Shown one piece after another: positions 25,766 to 27,702 of a stretch of 27,702 nucleotides of DNA. The stretch comes from a virus, in the IMG/VR virus record IMGVR_UViG_3300029319_000216, positions 1 to 27,702 of that record; one strand, written 5' to 3'. A program made the position numbers and the translations under genes. The number at the start of each line of letters is the position of its first letter. Within the stretch, counting starts at the first letter, position 1. The notes below the pieces were generated by a model that was not told the DNA's origin, did no database searches, and saw only the letters and a list, made by a program, of their open reading frames with translations.

Positions 25766-26946
25766 TGTTTTTCCAAACCCTTGACGACAAGTCAGAGTGT
25801 GTCGGTGTGTATCAGGCCGGCAAACTTTATTTTGACACCATACCGAACGATCTCAAAATTACATGGAACCATAGCGGATTTTTGACTGATAAAGAAATCG
25901 AATATGTATCTTTGTGGACACAAGGCAAAACGCTTGAAGAGTGCTGTCCTGAAGAGCACATCGATGAGCTTCGAAGCTGTAAAAACAAATTACGGGCTTA
26001 TCTAAAATCTTTTAATATCGCTAAAATCAATATGAACGATCACTGCATCTATGATCTGATACCGCATGATTTTTTGCTGAGATTTTGTGAGATTAAAAAT
26101 AAAATCACCGAACACGTATACAGCAATTTTGAAAAACCTGTTCATTATGAGCACCTCAAAGACGTTCACATCCTACTCAGCAAGATAAAATGTCAAAAAC
26201 TAAACGTCTCTACATCTGATTGCATACATCTCTTAACGAACACGAGAGATAGAAACAAAATTGTTGACTTGGCAAAAAGAAGCAACTATATTGATTATAA
26301 CTTATTTGGTACTGCAACAGGACGCCTTACGACAAATAAAAATTCATTTCCGATACTGACTCTCAAAAAAGAATTGCGACAAATTGTTAAGCCAAACAAC
26401 GACCTGTTCGTTAGCTTAGATTATAATGGCGCAGAGGTTAGGACGTTGATAGAACTATCTGGAGAAGAGCAGCCAGATATTGATATTCACGATTGGAACT
26501 CAAAGCACCTGTTTGAACAAGAGGTCAACAGAGACGAGTGCAAAGTTAGGTTTTTTGCTTGGCTCTACGACTCAGAGTCTAATGATGTAAAGAACTCGAT
26601 TTATGACAAAGAAAAAGTACTTGACAAGTGGTATTTAAACGGTTATGTTATGACCCCATACGGTAGAAAATTGCTAGTAGAGAAGAGAAAAGCCCTAAAC
26701 TATCTGCTCCAAAGCACTACGTCCGACAGGGTGTTGGCCAAGTCAGTTCTTATTGACAACTACTTAACACAGAATAATTGTAAATCTTATATTTCTCACA
26801 TTGTTCATGACGAACTTGTAATTGATTATTGCGATAAAGATCGCCATCACCTTGAAGCAATAAAGCAAATTTTTGAAGATGGCTTTCTTACTAATATAAG
26901 TGCAGGCAAAGATTACTTCAATCTTAAAGAGTTGGATAGAATATGA
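25765..26946 (+). CDS. Compact family A DNA polymerase (polymerase domain only)
   Basis: A 393-residue protein with all main family A polymerase motifs. TGRLTT is at 185-190. Motif A is SLDYNGAEVRTLIELSG at 217-233, with catalytic D219. Motif B aligns as R256, K260, F264 and Y268 with E. coli Pol I R754, K758, F762 and Y766. The GR turn is at 300-301, N312-Q316 match Pol I N845-Q849, and motif C HDE is at 348-350 with catalytic D349. The 180 residues before TGRL fit a thumb; there is no exonuclease or 5' nuclease domain. Motif A to C is 130 residues against 177 in Pol I, so fingers and palm insertions are short. T4 itself uses a family B polymerase. It overlaps both neighbours (1 and 4 bases). 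Replication role is likely, though repair is possible. Confidence 0.88.
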   Translation: MFFQTLDDKSECVGVYQAGKLYFDTIPNDLKITWNHSGFLTDKEIEYVSLWTQGKTLEECCPEEHIDELRSCKNKLRAYLKSFNIAKINMNDHCIYDLIPHDFLLRFCEIKNKITEHVYSNFEKPVHYEHLKDVHILLSKIKCQKLNVSTSDCIHLLTNTRDRNKIVDLAKRSNYIDYNLFGTATGRLTTNKNSFPILTLKKELRQIVKPNNDLFVSLDYNGAEVRTLIELSGEEQPDIDIHDWNSKHLFEQEVNRDECKVRFFAWLYDSESNDVKNSIYDKEKVLDKWYLNGYVMTPYGRKLLVEKRKALNYLLQSTTSDRVLAKSVLIDNYLTQNNCKSYISHIVHDELVIDYCDKDRHHLEAIKQIFEDGFLTNISAGKDYFNLKELDRI

Positions 26947-27702
26947 TATCAATCGTCGGCATCGGCAACCCAGCATCAAAAATAGCTACTTTGTTTAAAG
27001 AAACTAGCAATTATGACGTTTTTTGCCTTAACAGTGCTGTTAAGAAAAACTCTAAAAGGAACTTTAGGCTCAAAGATTACGACAATCCAGAGGAATACGA
27101 AAAGAACATTCCAAACTTAAAAAAGTTTTTTACCGAGATACAAGACACGGTTCAAGTTATTGTAGTCGGAGCCTCAAATAGCTCAAATTATACACTTGGC
27201 ATCTTAGAGCAAATCAAAGATAAAAAAATAGAATTATTTTATATAATGCCCGACACCGAACTTATGAACGGCACAAAGAAGCTTATTAACAATGCTGTAT
27301 TTGGGGTGCTTCAGGAGTATGGTCGCTCCGGTGTATTTGAGTCGTTCACAATAATTTCAAATCTTGAGATTGAAAAAACACTTGACAGCGTGCCGATAAA
27401 GAGTTACTATGATACTATCAATAAGACAATATTTTCTGTCATGCACTATATTAATTTTTTTAATCACGCTGAGCCCGAGATTGGAATGGTTTCAAAACCA
27501 CTAGATATGAATCGAATTCGTGCTTTCGGCGCCCTCAGTCCAAAAAATCTTGAAGAAAAATGGTTTTTTGAGCTTGACACTCCGAGGGACATGTGCTATT
27601 ATCTTTGTATAAATAAAGAAAAACTTGAAACAGACGGTACTTTACACAGAAGAGTGGTGGACATTATTAAAAACAAACCAAAAAATTCATATAAGCGCAT
27701 AT
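26943..27702 (+). CDS. Possible tubulin/FtsZ-like protein (3' end outside window)
   Basis: Starts at ATG 26943, overlapping the polymerase stop (ATGA), and runs open to the window end; 253 residues are visible. The layout resembles FtsZ/tubulin: VGIGNPASKIATLF (5-18) like the first nucleotide loop, YDVFCLN (24-30) like the FtsZ strand before NTD, VVGASNSSNYTLGIL (74-88) where the GGGTGTG loop would be, IELFYIMPD (96-104), FTIISNLEIEKTL (135-147) like FtsZ IPN-x-x-L, SYYDTINKTIFSVMHYIN (154-171) like the core helix, and DMNRIRAFGAL (188-198) like the D-x-A-D-v-x-t-v-M region. The signature loop is not canonical, so nucleotide hydrolysis may be lost. A plain Rossmann-type protein is the alternative. 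Phage tubulins are known (PhuZ), but from other phage groups. Confidence 0.5.
   Translation, partial: MISIVGIGNPASKIATLFKETSNYDVFCLNSAVKKNSKRNFRLKDYDNPEEYEKNIPNLKKFFTEIQDTVQVIVVGASNSSNYTLGILEQIKDKKIELFYIMPDTELMNGTKKLINNAVFGVLQEYGRSGVFESFTIISNLEIEKTLDSVPIKSYYDTINKTIFSVMHYINFFNHAEPEIGMVSKPLDMNRIRAFGALSPKNLEEKWFFELDTPRDMCYYLCINKEKLETDGTLHRRVVDIIKNKPKNSYKRI

Noticed and set aside
1-27702. tRNA genes, insertion sequences, integrase or attachment sites
   Set aside because: None were seen. The gaps between genes are too short for mobile elements, and no tRNA-like cloverleaf or transposase motif was found by eye.

Overview
This window is part of the late (virion) region of a tailed phage with a contractile tail, distantly related to T4. 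Every convincing gene is on the + strand, genes are tightly packed, and no gap exceeds about 130 bases. The T4-type markers are a gp22-like scaffold, a gp23-type major capsid protein, a gp13/14/15-like neck and tail-completion set, a gp18-type sheath, a gp19-type tube, a gp26-class protein and a long tape measure. The moderately AT-rich composition, the oversized sheath and capsid proteins, and repetitive SGSG-rich fibre proteins suggest a phage of an aquatic, probably marine, bacterium. The host cannot be read from this window.

Layout. Bases 1-3581 hold three fibre-like virion proteins, the first cut by the window edge. Bases 3660-6801 are the head module (scaffold, major capsid protein, strong terminator). 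Bases 6919-7784 are a short two-gene unit: a small beta-rich virion protein and a Lys/Ala/Pro-rich basic protein, closed by a second strong terminator. Bases 7825-10452 encode neck and tail-completion proteins, 10573-13557 the sheath, and 13622-15348 the tube, the gp26-like protein and a small partner in a shifted frame. Bases 15429-19795 hold the tape measure, a tube-cap-like baseplate protein and a small LysM/gp53-like baseplate protein. Bases 19799-24457 are one 1552-residue tail/baseplate protein of unknown exact role. Bases 24470-27702 hold three overlapping genes: an unknown 431-residue protein, a small family A DNA polymerase without an exonuclease domain, and a partial protein whose layout resembles the tubulin/FtsZ superfamily.

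Expression. The 8-mer ACTATTTA occurs six times upstream of + strand genes, always between genes, and usually just after a terminator or gene end. I propose it as this phage's late promoter core, comparable in role to the T4 late element TATAAATA. Together with the terminators it divides the region into short transcription units.

Most unusual points: the candidate promoter motif; the compact polymerase inside the structural cluster; its tubulin-like overlapping neighbour; a seven-T run at the gp26/small-ORF junction that would allow a programmed frameshift; a basic protein with tandem LPE sites that could be processed in the prohead; and an excess of the palindrome GCCGGC. Portal, prohead protease and terminase genes are not in this window. 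All identifications come from reading the sequence; no database search was run.
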